From Verrucomicrobiaceae bacterium (GTDB lineage: Bacteria > Verrucomicrobiota > Verrucomicrobiia > Verrucomicrobiales > Verrucomicrobiaceae): 47,399 nucleotides of DNA. The translations under genes and the position numbers were made by a program. A model generated the notes under the pieces. The model ran no database searches. It saw only the letters and a list, made by a program, of their open reading frames with translations, and was not told the DNA's origin. This document shows positions 27,278 to 35,828 of this stretch, in pieces. The DNA is taken from NCBI GenBank assembly GCA_947507875.1, contig CANNQP010000034.1, positions 1 through 47,399 of the forward strand. The letters run 5' to 3'. Each line of letters starts with the position of its first letter. Position 1 is the stretch's first letter.

Positions 27278-30013
27278 TCACTTGGATTGAAGCACCAACA
27301 TCAGAGCATCGAGCCTCACGCGGGCCGTGCCAAGCGCTTCTTCTAGCTCGGCAATCTGGGTGTGCAGGGCCTGGATCTCTTCAGGGCGAACGTGGTCATT
27401 CAGTTGGCGGAGGGCTTCAAGCCGGGTGATTTCGGCTTCAATCTGGGTTTTCATGGTCTCCGTGGCCTCGGTGACACGTTTCTGCAATTCCTCCTCGGCA
27501 AGCTGACGAGAGGCAGCCATCATGGCGGGGAAGAGTTTTTTACGCACAGGTGCCTTTTCCAGCAGCCGGGTGGGATTGCTCTTGTCGAGCTTGGCGTGAA
27601 GGTAGGCGGTGTTTTGACGCATGTCTTTGTTTGCATGATCGACGACAATGCGGATGGGTGCGGGAGCGAGAAAGCGATCGGCGTGCAGTTTGGCAGGAGC
27701 CACACACTCAACCACAAAGTGGGTTTCCAAGACGAGTCCTTCGGCACCGGAACCACGCCAAGCAGCAAAGCTAGAGTTCCCCTGCTCTCCACCGAGCAGC
27801 AGATCCAGAGCACCACGGACGATTGGGTGATCTATCGTGAGGAAAGAAACGTTTTCCCGAGTGATAGCACGCTGGCGATCGAAAGTAACCGTAAGCCCTT
27901 CTTCCGGAAGCGATGGGAACGCATCGGTGATCAAGTCCCCCCGCTTGAAAACGTAGCTACGATTTTCCATTTCCTCGATCTCGAGCCCGAAATGATCGGC
28001 GAGGCGGATGAAGAATTCCTCAAACTCATCGTCGGCATCCTGCTGGCGGATCAACTCGATGACTCCGTCGGCCTGGTCGGGTTTGCAGGAGTTCAACTCT
28101 AGCAGGCGGTCATGTCCTTTTTCTAGTTTCTTCACGACCTTGGCGCGGAAGGCCTGGCTTTCTTTAATGAAACCGGCAAGAGCCTTGGCATCAAAACTAG
28201 CAAGCAGCGACTGAAGCGAGGCATGCAGGCCTTGGGCGATCTCGGTGGCTCCGTGCAGGTTTTTTTCCAAGGCGTTGAGGCCATCATCATACCAACGGGC
28301 GAGCACTTCCTCTGCCGTACCTTTCAGATAAGGCACATGGACGTGGATGGTGCTAGTCTGGCCGATTCGGTCGAGGCGGCCAATGCGCTGCTCAACCAGC
28401 TCAGGATCCTCTGGCAAGTCAAAGAGGACGAGGTGATGGGCGAACTGAAAGTTGCGCCCCTCACTTCCAATCTCTGAGCAGAGGAGAATGCGGGCACCCG
28501 CTTCTTCATCGGCAAAGAAAGCCGCCTGGCGGTCACGTTGGATCAGGGTAAGCCCTTCGTGGAAAAGAGCGGCAGTGACATTGATCTCGCGCAGCAGTCG
28601 CTCCTGAATGTCTTCGGCTAGCTTCTTGGTGCGACAAATGAGTAGCACTTTTTGTTCGCCCAATTTCTTCAACAGGCTACCAAGCCATTTCACCTTAGCC
28701 TCAATGGGGTCATCTCCCGCGTCGATAGCGGCGAGCTGAGCCTTGCGCTCAGGAAAGCCACGGAGGGCAGCCCGGGTATTGCGGAACATGACACGCCCGG
28801 TCCCAAACTCATCTAGCAAGGCAGCGATGAGCTTTTCACGAGAACCTTCGACACCGTCTTTGGATTCAGCGGCGAGGGCCTGCACATGTGTGGATTTATT
28901 CGCAAAGAGCTTCTGATCAGCTGCGGTCAAGTCTTTGCCCGCCAGCAGGCGATCGACTGCATTGGCGACTTCTTCATAGTGCTTCGTTTCTTCGAGGAAC
29001 TGCGCCAGATCGGCGTAGCGATTCGCGTCTAACAAACGAAGCCGGGCAAAGTGCCCCTCGGGGCCGAGTTGCTGAGGGGTGGCGGTGAGCAGCAGTAAGC
29101 CTGGAATCTTGGCGGTGAGGGTCTCCACCAGCGAATAGCTGTCACTCGCAGCTGCGGCACTCCATTCCAGATGATGGGCCTCATCAACGATCATGAGATC
29201 CCAGCCTGCGGCCTGCACCTGGGCGGATCGCACGGCAGCCTTGGCCAGAAAGGCGGTGCTGCAGATCACGAGCTGGCTTTCAAGAAAAGGATTGGCGCCT
29301 TCTTCCTCGGTCTCGACTTCATCGCAGCGGGCTTCATCGAAGATAGAGAAGCGTAGGTTAAACCGACGGTAAAGCTCGACAAACCACTGATGCACGAGGG
29401 CATCTGGAACCAAGATGAGAACACGTTCGGCACGACCGGTGAGGTGTAGGCGATGCAAGATAAGACCAGCCTCAATGGTCTTGCCGAGCCCCACCTCATC
29501 GGCCAACAGAACGCGTGGCACAAGGCGATTGCCCACTTCATGCGCAATGTACATCTGATGCGGCAGCAAATCGACCCGACCGCCACAGAAGCCACGCACG
29601 GGATTCTGACGAATCTGGGCACGGCGCTGCAGTGCCTCCACGCGCAGATCGAAAGTATCGAGGTCGTCGATCTGACTGGCCATCAGCCGATCCTGCGGTT
29701 TGCTAAAACTGATGGTATCTGCCAGCTCAGCCTCGCTGATCTCCGCGCTATCTGCACCACGATAAAAGAGCATGCCCTTGCGTTCCTCCGTGCTCTCCAC
29801 TTCGACCTGGCGACCCTCATGCGTCTTGATCGTGTCTCCTGGCTGAAAGCGGACTCGGCGTAGAGGCGCACCTGTGAGCGAGTATTGCCGCATCTCGCCT
29901 GCGGCAGGAAAGAAGAGTTCGATGCGGCCATATTGGGCCTTCATCACCACACCGAGGCCGAGCTCAGGCTCGTTGTTGCTGACCCAGCGTTGTCCAGGAA
30001 GAGGTTGATCCAT
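27278..30013 (-). CDS. rapA: RNA polymerase-associated SNF2-family ATPase RapA
   Basis: A 911-residue Swi2/Snf2 ATPase from the ATG at 30013 (family-like start, PGQRWVSNNEPELGLGVV); the frame is open to 30067 without resemblance. The N-terminal Tudor-like domains (1-110, FQPGDTI) are followed by helicase motif I DEVGLGKTIEAG (about 170-181), the DEAH box VDEAHH (near 276), motif VI around EQRIGRLDRIGQT, and the RapA C-terminal domain ending LDALMLVLQSK. RapA recycles stalled or post-termination RNA polymerase. Length is a little under E. coli RapA (968). It is solitary; the MoxR gene upstream on the same strand ends about 410 bp away. Confidence 0.93.
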   Translation of the reverse strand: MDQPLPGQRWVSNNEPELGLGVVMKAQYGRIELFFPAAGEMRQYSLTGAPLRRVRFQPGDTIKTHEGRQVEVESTEERKGMLFYRGADSAEISEAELADTISFSKPQDRLMASQIDDLDTFDLRVEALQRRAQIRQNPVRGFCGGRVDLLPHQMYIAHEVGNRLVPRVLLADEVGLGKTIEAGLILHRLHLTGRAERVLILVPDALVHQWFVELYRRFNLRFSIFDEARCDEVETEEEGANPFLESQLVICSTAFLAKAAVRSAQVQAAGWDLMIVDEAHHLEWSAAAASDSYSLVETLTAKIPGLLLLTATPQQLGPEGHFARLRLLDANRYADLAQFLEETKHYEEVANAVDRLLAGKDLTAADQKLFANKSTHVQALAAESKDGVEGSREKLIAALLDEFGTGRVMFRNTRAALRGFPERKAQLAAIDAGDDPIEAKVKWLGSLLKKLGEQKVLLICRTKKLAEDIQERLLREINVTAALFHEGLTLIQRDRQAAFFADEEAGARILLCSEIGSEGRNFQFAHHLVLFDLPEDPELVEQRIGRLDRIGQTSTIHVHVPYLKGTAEEVLARWYDDGLNALEKNLHGATEIAQGLHASLQSLLASFDAKALAGFIKESQAFRAKVVKKLEKGHDRLLELNSCKPDQADGVIELIRQQDADDEFEEFFIRLADHFGLEIEEMENRSYVFKRGDLITDAFPSLPEEGLTVTFDRQRAITRENVSFLTIDHPIVRGALDLLLGGEQGNSSFAAWRGSGAEGLVLETHFVVECVAPAKLHADRFLAPAPIRIVVDHANKDMRQNTAYLHAKLDKSNPTRLLEKAPVRKKLFPAMMAASRQLAEEELQKRVTEATETMKTQIEAEITRLEALRQLNDHVRPEEIQALHTQIAELEEALGTARVRLDALMLVLQSK

Positions 30014-30422
30014 TGTCTCAAAAAAAAGGGTGGCGATGGTAGGAGCCCAAGCAGGCTCTGCAAGCACGATTCAGCCAAGATGCAGAACTTCCCAGCGTTG
30101 CAAATAAACCGATGGCATGAGCCCTTCCGCTTTTCTGCTAATAAGTAGCGCCAGCGCGTATACAAGGCATCAGAGAACCCATCCAAAGCTTTGAATCACA
30201 AGCGATTTCAATGATTCGGATGATATGAACACAAGCACCAACGATGCCTTTCCTCTTCGCGGAGGGCATCTTTCTTACCGATCAAAATGCAAGCCTGACT
30301 TAAACCATCCCCCAAGAAGCCTGAGAGGCAATGCGGCACTCTCTCACCGCCCCAACCTGACGTAAGCAAGCCACTGCCTCCACCAACTCCTAAAATCACC
30401 TCAACTGGATCGAGTCGCTACT
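30014..30422. other. Intergenic region between rapA and the moxR-like gene
   Basis: About 410 bp with no supportable gene. Only short open frames without motifs are present. The promoter of rapA is expected at the left side, but I see no strong hexamer pair. Confidence 0.4.
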
Positions 30423-31442
30423 TCAGAAAGCGTTCACAGATGCCACAAGTCGGTCGATCACTTGATCGATGCTGATGCCCTCGGCTTCCGCTTTGTAATT
30501 CAGTAGAATCCGATGCCTCAGCACGGGCAAGGCAAGCGCATGGATATCGTCGAGGCTGACATAGGAACGCCCATGAAGAAGGGCACGGGTTTTCGCGCCC
30601 AAGACGAGGTTTTGACTCGCACGTGTGCCTGCGCCCCAGCGAACCCATTCATTCACGAAGTTTGGTACTCCTGCCCCCCCCGGGCGCGAGGCAGCCGAAA
30701 GACGGACCGCGAAGCGAACGATGTCTTCCGCCACCGGCACCTTCCGAACCACGCGTTGGAACGCTTGGAGTTCCTCGGCTCTAAAAATACAAGTGACGGG
30801 ATCTTTCTGCCCCGAAGTGGTACGAGTCACGACAGCAACCTCATCATCTTCGGGCAAGTAGTCGATGACCACATTCAGCATGAAGCGGTCGAGCTGGGCC
30901 TCAGGCAGAGGATAGGTGCCCTCCATTTCGATCGGATTTTGCGTGGCCAAGACAAAGAACGGCTGAGGTAAGTGGAGCGTCTTTCCCGCCACAGTCACTT
31001 GATGCTCCTGCATCGCTTCGAGCAAGGCCGCCTGGGTCTTTGGCGGCGTGCGATTGATCTCATCGGCTAAGATCATATTGGCAAAAATGGGACCTGGCTT
31101 GAAGACCAACTGTCGCGATCCACTCGAAGTCTCCTCCAAAATCTCCGTGCCAGTGATATCCGACGGCATGAGGTCAGGCGTGAATTGGATTCGATGAAAA
31201 CCAAGATCAAACACATCCGCCATCGTCTTCACCAATAAAGTTTTTGCCAGCCCAGGTGCACCCGTGAGCAACCCATGACCGCCCGCCACTAAAGTGATGA
31301 GCATCTGATCGATGACATCCTGCTGACCCACGATCACCTTCCCCACCTCCGCCAGGATTCGGTCACGAGCTCCAGCGAGCATCTCGACGGCCTGCTGATC
31401 CAAGATCGAGGCAGGAACGGGGGCGGACGTGCATTCAGACAT
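30423..31442 (-). CDS. MoxR-family AAA+ ATPase
   Basis: A 339-residue AAA+ ATPase. Walker A is GAPGLAKT (61-68), Walker B is MILADEINR (123-131), with the MoxR-typical [14 protein letters not shown] that follows and the sensor-1 region [26 protein letters not shown]-terminal lid domain fills the rest. MoxR ATPases act as chaperones that help VWA/DUF58 partner proteins assemble or take up metal. Usually the gene is followed by DUF58 and VWA genes; here none follows, and rapA comes next after a gap. It may therefore serve a partner encoded elsewhere. Confidence 0.92.
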   Translation of the reverse strand: MSECTSAPVPASILDQQAVEMLAGARDRILAEVGKVIVGQQDVIDQMLITLVAGGHGLLTGAPGLAKTLLVKTMADVFDLGFHRIQFTPDLMPSDITGTEILEETSSGSRQLVFKPGPIFANMILADEINRTPPKTQAALLEAMQEHQVTVAGKTLHLPQPFFVLATQNPIEMEGTYPLPEAQLDRFMLNVVIDYLPEDDEVAVVTRTTSGQKDPVTCIFRAEELQAFQRVVRKVPVAEDIVRFAVRLSAASRPGGAGVPNFVNEWVRWGAGTRASQNLVLGAKTRALLHGRSYVSLDDIHALALPVLRHRILLNYKAEAEGISIDQVIDRLVASVNAF

Positions 31443-31681
31443 GAGTGTGTAATGAGCAAAACAGAGCCAGACAAGCCAAGCTATCAGGCATCCTGATGTG
31501 CATGACTGTTCTTATAGGCAAAAACGCAGCATGCCCTGCGCAAGTCGCCATCAAAGGATTTGGGGGAGTACTCGCCAAGCAAACTACAAAAACCCAAAAA
31601 ATAGCACTTAAGAGAAATACGAATCTGGCAAGAATGATGCTTGCCTGAAATCCCATAACCTTGTAGAAAGACACATTCGGC

Positions 31682-32032
31682 ATGATCCCTTCATCTTCTC
31701 TTTGGCGCAGCTTGGTTTGCATTTTAGTCATTCCCTTCCTCCTCACCCATTGTGGTAAAAAAGCCCAACTCGAAGTGGAGACCAAACAATATGAGAATGC
31801 AGCAAATGAGCAAAAGGCCCAGATTGCAGCCATCCAAGCCGAGTCCAATTCGATCGGAAATCTAGGGCACTACAACCTACCGCAACAGATGCACTTAGAC
31901 CACTTGCGGAATCGGATCAAAACCCTGGGGCAAGAGAGCCAAAGCCTAGAAGAAGAAAAAGCGACTGCCATGAAAGATGTCGAAATCTTGCAAAAAGAGC
32001 TAGATGAATATCGCGCACGACATCTGCGCTAA
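31682..32032 (+). CDS. Small coiled-coil lipoprotein-like protein
   Basis: A 116-residue protein. The N-terminus is a lipoprotein-like signal (basic start, hydrophobic core CILVIPFLLTHC with candidate lipidated C24), although His before the Cys departs from the usual small residue of the lipobox. The rest is Glu/Lys/Gln-rich and predicted coiled coil (about 30-112). It heads a three-gene run on the plus strand with 37- and 25-bp spacings, followed by two paralogous membrane-anchored coiled-coil proteins, so it may work with them in the envelope. No known family is recognised. Confidence 0.65.
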   Translation: MIPSSSLWRSLVCILVIPFLLTHCGKKAQLEVETKQYENAANEQKAQIAAIQAESNSIGNLGHYNLPQQMHLDHLRNRIKTLGQESQSLEEEKATAMKDVEILQKELDEYRARHLR

Positions 32033-32069
32033 TTTTTCAAAATTCTGAAATCTTCCCGAATTCTCAGAT

Positions 32070-32690
32070 ATGGACGCAAAAATCATCATTTATGGCTTCT
32101 GCCTCGCTCTCGTTGCCGCAGGTTCCTTCTTCTGGAAATACACGATGGACATCGACGAGGTTCAGAAAGACATGCTGCTCGCGAGGCAACAATTGAATGC
32201 CAGTGAAGATGGGGTCAAGCAGGCGAAGGCGTGGCTCAACGCACGCAAGGAGGCTGCGGCTTTGATCGCAGCTGGAGCAGTGATTGAAAAGAAAAACGAA
32301 GAACTGCGCCAAGCTATTCAAAAACTCAAAGATAAGCGCAAAGAAATCGCCCGTGTCTTTGAAACCAGCCTGCAACGTGTGCGAGATGAAACACAGGGCA
32401 TGCAACTGAGCGAAGTCATCCTGACCACAGGCTCTAAATACCTGAATGTGAAGATTCAGTCTGTCGATGAAAACATAGCCGTCTTGCAACACTCTCAAGG
32501 CGTGAGCAAAATCCCGACGCAAGATCTTCCTAACGACATCCTTGATCGGCTGCGTTTTGGATTCATTCCCGGCGGTGCAGGAACCATCAATGCATCCAGC
32601 CGAAAGAGCGGCGCATTTATCCTCCCCACGACGAAACCTCTGCGTCATGAGAAGTCCCAGCTTGAGACGAGACTGAAATTGTCCGTTTAA
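32070..32690 (+). CDS. Membrane-anchored coiled-coil protein (paralogue A)
   Basis: A 206-residue protein of no family I recognise. Visible parts are an N-terminal transmembrane segment or uncleaved signal (about 5-23), a coiled coil rich in Lys, Glu and Ala (about 28-110), and a small beta-rich module (about 113-170: LTTGSKYLNVKIQSVDE, then LQHSQGVSKIPTQDLP) ending in a RLRFGF phrase. Modules with the pattern 'HS-x-G-(V/I)-x-K(V)P-x3-LP-x4-RF' recur in Verrucomicrobiota secreted proteins, according to my general knowledge of the phylum. The downstream gene encodes a clear paralogue. The product is probably exposed to the periplasm. Confidence 0.7.
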   Translation: MDAKIIIYGFCLALVAAGSFFWKYTMDIDEVQKDMLLARQQLNASEDGVKQAKAWLNARKEAAALIAAGAVIEKKNEELRQAIQKLKDKRKEIARVFETSLQRVRDETQGMQLSEVILTTGSKYLNVKIQSVDENIAVLQHSQGVSKIPTQDLPNDILDRLRFGFIPGGAGTINASSRKSGAFILPTTKPLRHEKSQLETRLKLSV

Positions 32691-32715
32691 GACCTCCTGC
32701 TGGATTCACCGCATC

Positions 32716-33546
32716 ATGAATGCAAACATCACAGTGTATGCCTTTTGCCTTGTGTTGGTCATCGCGGGTTCATCCTTTTGGTCTTACACCATGAAGATCG
32801 ATGATGCCGAAAAAGAGCGAGTCTTGGCGGTTCAACAACTGGCTGCTGCGGAACAAGGAGTCAAACAAGCAAAAGCATGGCTCGCCGCAAGGAGAGAGGC
32901 CCTTGCCCTCATGACTGCCGCTGGTATCCTAGAACAGAAGAACGATGTTCTTCGTGCTGAGGTAGCGATTCAACGTCAAAAGCGCTTAGAAATCGCCAAG
33001 AACTTTATCTCAGCGATTGAACGTGGTCGCAGTGATTTTTTGGGGACACTGATCCATGACATCACCTTAGCTAATGGAGCACATCTGCGCCAAGCACGAT
33101 TGCAGGCAGCAGATTCCGAAACGGCAGTGCTCGTTCACTCGGGCGGGATCAGCAAAGTCTCAACGGCTCTTCTGCCCGAAGTTGTGTTGGATCGTTTCCG
33201 ATTCGGCTATCTCCCTGCTGGCGTAGGCTCTTCTCCTTTAGAGCCCAGCACTCCAAGCAGGAAAACGATCGACTACACTCTTGCACCGCGATCGACCAAG
33301 CTAGCCACGACGGCCAGTGATTCACTAGCTCGATTGGGAATGGATGCGAACGTGGCGGCAATCCAGAAAAACAAGAAGACAAAAGCCGCTGTCCCACAAT
33401 CTGATCCGCAACGAATCAAAACCGAGGGAGATGCCGCCTTATGGAAAAGCGTTCAGCGCACTTCCATCGGAAGAGCTTACATCCCTGGGCAGGGCTGGCT
33501 GAAAATTGGAGAGGATGGTCCGATTCCAGGCACGGGACGCCGTTAA
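32716..33546 (+). CDS. Membrane-anchored coiled-coil protein (paralogue B)
   Basis: A 276-residue paralogue of the upstream protein: the same N-terminal membrane segment (VYAFCLVLVIAGSSFWSYTM), the shared GVKQAKAWL(A/N)AR(R/K)EA block, and the same beta-rich module (LANGAHLRQARLQ...VHSGGISKVSTALLP...DRFRFGY, about 118-172). It has an extra C-terminal tail of about 100 residues ending in GRAYIPGQGWLKIGEDGP, not present in paralogue A. It starts 25 bp after paralogue A stops, so the two likely form an operon after a local duplication. Function is unknown. Confidence 0.7.
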   Translation: MNANITVYAFCLVLVIAGSSFWSYTMKIDDAEKERVLAVQQLAAAEQGVKQAKAWLAARREALALMTAAGILEQKNDVLRAEVAIQRQKRLEIAKNFISAIERGRSDFLGTLIHDITLANGAHLRQARLQAADSETAVLVHSGGISKVSTALLPEVVLDRFRFGYLPAGVGSSPLEPSTPSRKTIDYTLAPRSTKLATTASDSLARLGMDANVAAIQKNKKTKAAVPQSDPQRIKTEGDAALWKSVQRTSIGRAYIPGQGWLKIGEDGPIPGTGRR

Positions 33547-33595
33547 GCATTCAAGAGAGCCCCTACGACCTCGCAGGCTTGATCACCACACACCC

Positions 33596-34513
33596 TTATC
33601 CAAGTTGCACGTCAGGCTTCATGCTGGAGCAAATGAACCTTCCGCCGAGCCCCTCGGCGTTTCGCGCGGCCCAACGGGCAGCCAAATCCGCACAATTCGC
33701 GGCCGATAAGCCACGCAGCCAGCCGTGCAAAAACACCCCATGAAACACATCACCACAGCCGGTGGTGTCCACGACCCGGCCGGCGGGATAGGCTGCTTGA
33801 TGAAAAACAGGCTCTCCAGGCTGGGCGATGTAGCACCCTGAGGTTCCAGCCGTCACAACCACCAAGCAGGCAGGAGGAAGCAACAAGGCCTTTGCCATCT
33901 GGAAAGGATCATGAAGCCCTGTCATCTTGCGAGCGAAATCTACCGAGACAATCCGCAGATGGCTAGCCTCCACCAAATCACGGATGGAATCCCGATAACG
34001 CCCTGCCCCACCATCCCATGAGATCGTCACTCCCGCACGCTGGGCCTCACGAACAGCAAGGCGTGCCACATTTTCGTGGCGACCATTGAGATGCAGAAGA
34101 CGCGCTTTGGACAAAGCGATCATGAAGTCATCACGGATTTCAGGCTCTGGCGCTGTAGAAGGCAAGTAGTGAATCTGACGTGCTCCGTCCATCTCACGAA
34201 CCAGAACCACGGCCCTCGCGCTCACGCCCTTGGGCCACCTCTGCAACCAGGCTGTATGGACCCCATGAGCCTGCAGCGATTGGATGATTTCCATCCCGGT
34301 GGAGTCATTGCCACAGCTGTCCAATAACGCACAATCATGGCCAAATTGGGCAAGACAACAGAGAGCTGTCGCCACAGGTCCGCCCCCCATCACCACACGA
34401 TCAGAAGCCTCCGTCACCGATTCATCCGCCTGAAAGGAAGGCACTCGCCAGAGTTCATCCATGGTGGCTGCGCCAACCCCAATGACCTCCGGTAGCAGAT
34501 CAGCATGAGTCAT
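33596..34513 (-). CDS. PfkB-family carbohydrate kinase
   Basis: A 305-residue ribokinase-like kinase. Key features are the N-terminal VIGVGAATMDELWRVP, the GGGP-VATA substrate loop (43-50), and PfkB signature 2 DTTGCGDVFHG (249-259) with the expected catalytic base D255. The start at 34513 is supported by a perfect AGGAGG at 34523-34528, 9 bp upstream; a TTG at 34534 is less likely. The sugar substrate cannot be predicted. A terminator-like hairpin with a T-run lies immediately upstream of the ribosome-binding site, so it could insulate the gene or attenuate it. It converges with the coiled-coil paralogue B gene. Confidence 0.85.
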   Translation of the reverse strand: MTHADLLPEVIGVGAATMDELWRVPSFQADESVTEASDRVVMGGGPVATALCCLAQFGHDCALLDSCGNDSTGMEIIQSLQAHGVHTAWLQRWPKGVSARAVVLVREMDGARQIHYLPSTAPEPEIRDDFMIALSKARLLHLNGRHENVARLAVREAQRAGVTISWDGGAGRYRDSIRDLVEASHLRIVSVDFARKMTGLHDPFQMAKALLLPPACLVVVTAGTSGCYIAQPGEPVFHQAAYPAGRVVDTTGCGDVFHGVFLHGWLRGLSAANCADLAARWAARNAEGLGGRFICSSMKPDVQLG

Positions 34514-34534
34514 GGGTGAGAGCCTCCTACTCAA

Positions 34535-34565
34535 GAAAAACCCCGCCGAGATGATCGACGGGGTT
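34535..34565 (-). terminator. Intrinsic terminator (or attenuator) upstream of the PfkB kinase
   Basis: On the minus strand a 10-bp stem (arms 34556-34565 and 34539-34548, one G-U pair, 7-nt loop) is followed directly by TTTTT and CTT. It lies downstream of the Pro-rich protein gene and only a few bases before the AGGAGG of the kinase, so it could end the upstream transcript or act as a leader attenuator. Confidence 0.7.
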
Positions 34566-34610
34566 GAGGTTGTTCATGTTAACGGCTTCGAATAAACAAG
34601 CCGATATCCA

Positions 34611-34694
34611 TCAAAAGCCGCTACCACTTTTAGCCAAGAAATTCAGCGCGAGCACAGCGACAGATAGCAAAAAAACAAGCAGAGAGATGAGCAT
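34611..34694 (-). CDS. Possible 27-residue single-pass membrane peptide
   Basis: A short frame from ATG 34694 encodes a peptide whose first 20 residues are almost entirely hydrophobic (MLISLLVFLLSVAVLALNFL) and which ends AKSGSGF, the look of a small one-helix membrane protein. It lies between the Pro-rich protein gene and a strong terminator hairpin on the same strand. No Shine-Dalgarno sequence is visible, but many genes in this window lack one. It could be a chance frame. Confidence 0.35.
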   Translation of the reverse strand: MLISLLVFLLSVAVLALNFLAKSGSGF

Positions 34695-34755
34695 AAGAGA
34701 TGGAATGGGTCAGCGTTTCTGATATCGGAACGTTCGGCGATTTAGGGCTAAACTT

Positions 34756-35709
34756 TCACTCAGGAATGGCAGGCAAATGACGAGCAAACTCATTGCTCCA
34801 GGTGTGATCCTCGTTCAAACGCTCCCATTTCACAGGAGTAGCACTCGGCACCATGATGGGGGAAGCATCGCTAGAAGAAACACGATCACTGCCAAACATT
34901 TGAATGACAAGGAGAATGGCCGAAAAGACCAAACATACCACGGAGAGAGGCACCAGACCTTCTTCAGGGTCTTTGTCCTCATTGTAGAACTGCTCGGCAT
35001 CTGCAGATGCGGTGCGCTTCACAGGAGCACTCGGAGGTGCCGAGATGCTCGGCCTTGCCATGGGCTGAGTTTGCTGAAGCTTCACCGTCGCCTTGGGAAG
35101 ACCTCCTGAGGCAGGAGTGGCTCCACCGGGAGAGGCCACCATCGGCGCAGTGGACGAAGCGCCTGGACGTGCAGCCGCTGGGGCTGGCTTCATCGCTACG
35201 GTTTTAGCAATCGGAGCCGTCGTGGCACCCGTTTCGATCTTTGGAGGCGCACCCGGAGCTGGAGCAGCCACGGGAGGACGAGGAACCGCTGGTGGACGCG
35301 GCGCCGCAGGCGCTGCCATAGGGACTGTCGCCGCTGGAGGCGCAGGGGGCACCGAGGGGGCAGATGGCGCAGGGGGGGCGGCTGGACGTGGCGCAGTGGG
35401 TGCCATCGGCGCTGGGGCGGCGGGAGGTGGTAGCTTCACCGGTGAGGAAGCGGCCTTTGGTGCGGGGGGCGGAAGTGGGGCTGACGGAAGCTGAACAGGA
35501 GCCGTCGCTTTGCGTGGGGCTGGTGGCACAACGGGTGCCGGGCTAGATGTCACCGGATTGACAGGAGCGGTCGCTTCACGGGGCTGAACAGAGCCTTCAC
35601 CTGGACGTGAGCGCAGAGTGATGCGCACAGTTTCCTTTTTTAGCGGAACCGCCGAAGTTTTCGGGGAGCTAGGCGGCGGTGGTGTTGGCAGATTTTCAGA
35701 TTCGCTCAT
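34756..35709 (-). CDS. Pro/Ala-rich protein with one C-terminal membrane helix
   Basis: A 317-residue protein. Residues 1-240 are low-complexity, dominated by Pro and Ala (PPAPPAA, PRPPAVPRPP) with two copies of a REATAPV/RKATAPV phrase, and probably unstructured. A single transmembrane helix follows (about 252-272, VPLSVVCLVFSAILLVIQMF), then a 45-residue tail. No family with a known function is recognised; similar Pro-rich tail-anchored proteins occur in Verrucomicrobiota. The Pro-rich part is likely cytoplasmic if the helix is an ordinary N-in anchor, but orientation is inference. nagZ lies 119 bp upstream on the same strand. Confidence 0.75.
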   Translation of the reverse strand: MSESENLPTPPPPSSPKTSAVPLKKETVRITLRSRPGEGSVQPREATAPVNPVTSSPAPVVPPAPRKATAPVQLPSAPLPPPAPKAASSPVKLPPPAAPAPMAPTAPRPAAPPAPSAPSVPPAPPAATVPMAAPAAPRPPAVPRPPVAAPAPGAPPKIETGATTAPIAKTVAMKPAPAAARPGASSTAPMVASPGGATPASGGLPKATVKLQQTQPMARPSISAPPSAPVKRTASADAEQFYNEDKDPEEGLVPLSVVCLVFSAILLVIQMFGSDRVSSSDASPIMVPSATPVKWERLNEDHTWSNEFARHLPAIPE

Positions 35710-35828
35710 GGAGTGGGGGAAGCTTTATTCGGAATTGAGAAAGCTTTAGCGGGAAGAGCCGTCATGCGTCAATTTTTTTATCTCTCCACGCTGGGTTTAT
35801 TCACATTTTCGGAACGGATGTAACCAGG

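Noticed and set aside
26965..27429. Plus-strand open frame of 154 codons
   Set aside because: It runs antisense into the 3' end of rapA, has an Arg/Gly/Ser-rich composition with no motif, and looks like a frame left open by the opposite strand.
31435..31683. Minus-strand 82-codon hydrophobic frame overlapping the MoxR start by 8 bp
   Set aside because: Membrane-like at its N-terminal half and suggestive of coupling, but there is no family match or ribosome-binding site, and its start overlaps the divergent lipoprotein gene. I treat this as the promoter region.
35093..35494. Plus-strand Gly/Ala-rich frame opposite the Pro-rich protein
   Set aside because: It is the complement of the Pro/Ala codon repeats; the PE-PGRS-like look is an artefact.
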